From assembly GCA_900642245.1 (NCBI GenBank), contig CAAAJI010000243.1:76058-86071 (forward strand): a stretch of DNA of 10,014 bases, given 5' to 3'. Made by a program: the position numbers and the translations under genes. A model generated the notes under the pieces. That model was not told the DNA's origin. It was given only the letters and a program-made list of their open reading frames with translations, and ran no database searches. This stretch comes from Fragilaria radians (lineage: Eukaryota; Bacillariophyta; Fragilariophyceae; Fragilariales; Fragilariaceae). Shown here in pieces: positions 7,887 through 10,014 of this stretch (position 1 is its first letter; every line of letters begins with the position of its first letter).

Positions 7887-8690
7887 TCAATTTGGAACTG
7901 TTTTCTTGATCTTGTTGCTTTGAATTTGGTTGTCCTTTGTATTCATCTTAAAACGCACTTGTTGCTTTTTGTTGACCCCTAATTTTGATGTTGGTGATAT
8001 TTCTCTAAGCACCTTCTTGGTCTCGTCCTCTCAGTGTTGGTGATTTCTCAATATCCACAAGACAAAAAGATCAATTCGTACATATTTGGGCCTCTTATTA
8101 GAATGATATTCAGGGGGAAAATGCTTTATAGCGCATTGCTATCAGTGCTTGGTGGACAGGATGCGCATTAAAATGATACTTGGACTTGGTTCTGTATTTG
8201 TGCAATGTATCACCCCATTAGGTTGCTGAACACTATGATGTGACATTGAGGTTTCTCCAAATATTCATACTCCTATATTTTGTCACATGAGATTTTTGAT
8301 GATAAATGAGTTGTGGTTTAGGATTTGAGTCAATGTTACAGGTGTGGGTGTTTCTGATGTTGGGCACTTCATGTCACAAATCAATTCACCAATTAGATAT
8401 GGCTGGAAAAGTTTAGTATGCCTATCTGATATCCATTAAACAGTCACACACCTATAATCTATCATTTGAACTTGATCCTCAATATTCTATATTGTAAGTC
8501 TGTGATGGCCTCATTGATCCCATTTTGATATAGGTTTCTGAAAATTGGATCATCCAAAATGGTCTCGTCCATGTAGAATACACATTCATTAACATTTGAG
8601 GTTCACTACCATGGGGCCTTGTGATACGCGTTGAGAACAGACACCCAGGTAGTTTCTTACCGTATAGATTCTTCATATTAATATCATGTG
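7887..8690 (-). pseudogene. Scattered protein-like frames, possible Gypsy gag relic
   Basis: Three minus frames look more protein-like than their surroundings. One is 47 residues long and very basic (8030-7887): EDETKKVLREISPTSK, then NKKQQVRFKMNTKDNQ, resembling a charged linker or nucleocapsid-type region. A second (about 8690-8560) includes KHGDGKTHDINMKNLYGKKL and PHGSEPQMLMNVYSTW. A third (8572-8462) includes MDETILDDPIFRNLYQNGI and ends in IKFK and a stop. The last two overlap in different frames at about 8570, as one frameshifted gene would. I do not recognise the family. Their strand and position, upstream of the Gypsy reverse transcriptase, suggest gag or gag-protease of the same element; this is inference. 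Confidence 0.35.
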
Positions 8691-9574
8691 TCTTACCATC
8701 ACCATGTTTGGACTAAACTTCTCTTTGGCAGCACTATGCATAAATCATATTCAATAGCTGTCTGTGGGTAAGCAAATGACAACTGGTCGGAATTGATAGC
8801 ATGGGTTAATCTAATGGAAGTGCTTTTTCAATTGATGAGTATGTTGCAAAATAGGTGATGCCAAACGTTTTTCTGTCCATTCACATTGAGAATTGCCCTC
8901 TGCTTACTAGTCTGGCAGTTTTCGTATCTTTTTTTCATTTAATTGCCAATTCTGAAGGCTGTGTGTCAATTCCCTTAGATGCTTGTGATTGTGTCAGCAA
9001 TTCCAATGGTTGCACTCAATATGGGAATTTTCTTCTTTTACCAAGTCTATGTCAAATTCATTCTTATTGGGTTGTCTTATAGCTTGGCTAAAATGCACTA
9101 TGTCAGCATTAGTACAAGGAAGGAATGCTATTGCATCACTTATGCCCTCCTACAATTGGTAATCTTCCTCATGGAGAACTTCATAGTAAGCTAAATGCTA
9201 TCAGATTGATGGCTCCTTTCTCATGATTTTCCTCCACGCAAAGATTAAAAGGGATACATCGGAATCTTACTTTAAACCCTGATTTTGGAGTACTAATTTT
9301 ATCTATAGATACACCTTGATTTTGTCTTTTAACTAAGTTTGAGGGCATGCAGGCAAAGATTTGAGTTTCTTTGCTTTTCTGCATTTCAAATTTCTGAGCT
9401 GTTTCTTGAATTCATCTAGTGATTACATAATGACGTCACAAACTATTGGTATGAATCTTTTTACTTTTTTTGCATTTAAATATCACAATAACTCACCAAA
9501 GACAAATAAATCCAATCTTTAATATTGTTGGAAGAGGGTAAACTTGAAAACAAAAGATAAACACTTCAGAATGA
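8691..9574. other. Unassigned stretch downstream of LCB2
   Basis: No gene is recognised. Two overlapping plus frames (8855-9082 and 8979-9194) are hydrophobic because the sequence is T-rich, and show no family motif. The part nearest 9574 is the LCB2 3' untranslated region on the minus strand. No canonical AATAAA was seen within the first 100 bases after the stop; an AATATTAAAG-like sequence is present. A perfect TGACGTCA palindrome lies at 9431-9438. Confidence 0.4.
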
Positions 9575-10014
9575 TTATCCAAATGTTGAATTTGCATAGC
9601 GAAGCTTGAGAATGTCCGCTATTTCATCAATGCTTGTTAAGGCTCGATCCAAATCCTCACGGGTGTGTCCAGCAGAAATACAGAATCTGACTCTGGACAT
9701 CAGGATCGGACAAGCTGGGAAACCCACAACAACCACAGCAAGCCCCCGTTTAAGACATTCACGACTAAATGCAGCTATCTTTGTTGGATTGTAAAGCATA
9801 ACTGGAATTACGGGCGAACCGTAATTACCCAATACGTGTAACCCCATATCCTTAAGTCGCATGCGGAAGTAGTTTGCATTATCTTTCAAGGCTCGTAGCT
9901 TCTGCTTCCCAATATTGGTACCATCAAGACCCATTATTACCTAATGCAAGGTTTAAATAAACCACTAACTTCTTGATAATAATCACAACGAATGGAAACG
10001 TACCTTGAAACTTG
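9575..10014 (-). CDS. LCB2: Serine palmitoyltransferase subunit 2, 3' end (partial)
   Basis: This is the C-terminal end of the catalytic subunit of serine palmitoyltransferase. With its LCB1 partner in the ER membrane it condenses serine with palmitoyl-CoA to 3-ketosphinganine, the first step of sphingolipid synthesis, using pyridoxal phosphate. The terminal exon (9940-9575) encodes VIMGLDGTNIG, then NANYFRMRLKDMGLHVLG, SPVIPVMLYNPTKIAAFSRE, AVVVVGFPACPILMSRVRFC and ISAGHTREDLDRAL, all typical of LCB2 and the small C-terminal domain of the alpha-oxoamine synthase fold. It ends in LKLRYANSTFG and TAA (9577-9575). The preceding exon's last 11 bases (10014-10004) encode SFK in phase and join at a 63-nt intron (10003-9941, GT...AG). 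The ATG at 9934 is internal, not a start. The PLP-binding lysine lies upstream, outside the window. No disabling change is seen, so the gene appears functional. Confidence 0.95.
9941..10003 (-). other. LCB2 intron, 63 nt, GT-AG
   Basis: On the minus strand the donor reads CAAG|GTACGT and the acceptor TGCATTAG|GTAATA. Splicing joins AAG to GTA in phase 0 and gives ...SFKVIMGLDG, which matches the LCB2 family across the junction. Without splicing the frame would hold stops, so the intron is well supported. Its length is near the low end for plants but ordinary for many algae. Confidence 0.88.

Noticed and set aside
9431..9438. TGACGTCA as a promoter CRE site
   Set aside because: It lies downstream of the LCB2 stop and no gene start is seen nearby; an 8-mer alone is weak evidence.
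9606..9794. 62-codon plus-strand frame
   Set aside because: It is antisense to the well-conserved LCB2 exon.
1..10014. A new defence, biosynthetic or other multi-gene system
   Set aside because: Only one intact gene fragment is present; the other recognisable coding traces are dead retrotransposon pieces.

Overview
This is AT-rich eukaryotic nuclear DNA with few genes and many decayed retrotransposons. Only one gene looks intact: the 3' end of a serine palmitoyltransferase LCB2 gene (minus strand, 9575-10014, running off the window edge), with one very short 63-nt intron. The rest is broken transposon sequence, dispersed and tandem repeats, and stretches in which I recognise nothing. There is no rRNA, tRNA, CRISPR array or bacterial-type operon.

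Organism: the short GT-AG intron rules out a prokaryote. The Ty1/Copia pieces read most like the CoDi-type lineage I know from diatoms and other algae. The Ty3/Gypsy reverse transcriptase and the short C-terminal tail of LCB2 (no lysine-rich extension as in Arabidopsis) fit a stramenopile alga, perhaps diatom-like, better than a flowering plant. This is a judgement from memory, not a database result.

Layout on the plus strand: 75-762 is a decayed Copia integrase, with a stop codon where the catalytic glutamate belongs. 1644-1781, 2217-2641 and 6084-6481 are three same-orientation copies of one dispersed repeat, the first truncated. 2658-2720 is a 32-bp tandem duplication and 3189-3244 a three-unit minisatellite. 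4430-4560 holds hairpins and a repeated 9-mer. 4914-5931 is a decayed Copia reverse transcriptase thumb plus RNase H. The third repeat copy begins about 150 bp after it, behind a short purine run, so that copy may be the element's 3' LTR. A tRNA-derived SINE is the alternative.

On the minus strand, 6565-7114 is a decayed Ty3/Gypsy reverse transcriptase. 7887-8690 has scattered, protein-like minus frames that could be its gag or gag-protease region. The LCB2 terminal exon then closes the window.

The parts do not work together as a pathway. The window is one housekeeping gene tail beside a graveyard of at least two retrotransposon families. I found no convincing new functional system; the three-copy repeat family is the best candidate for an undescribed element.
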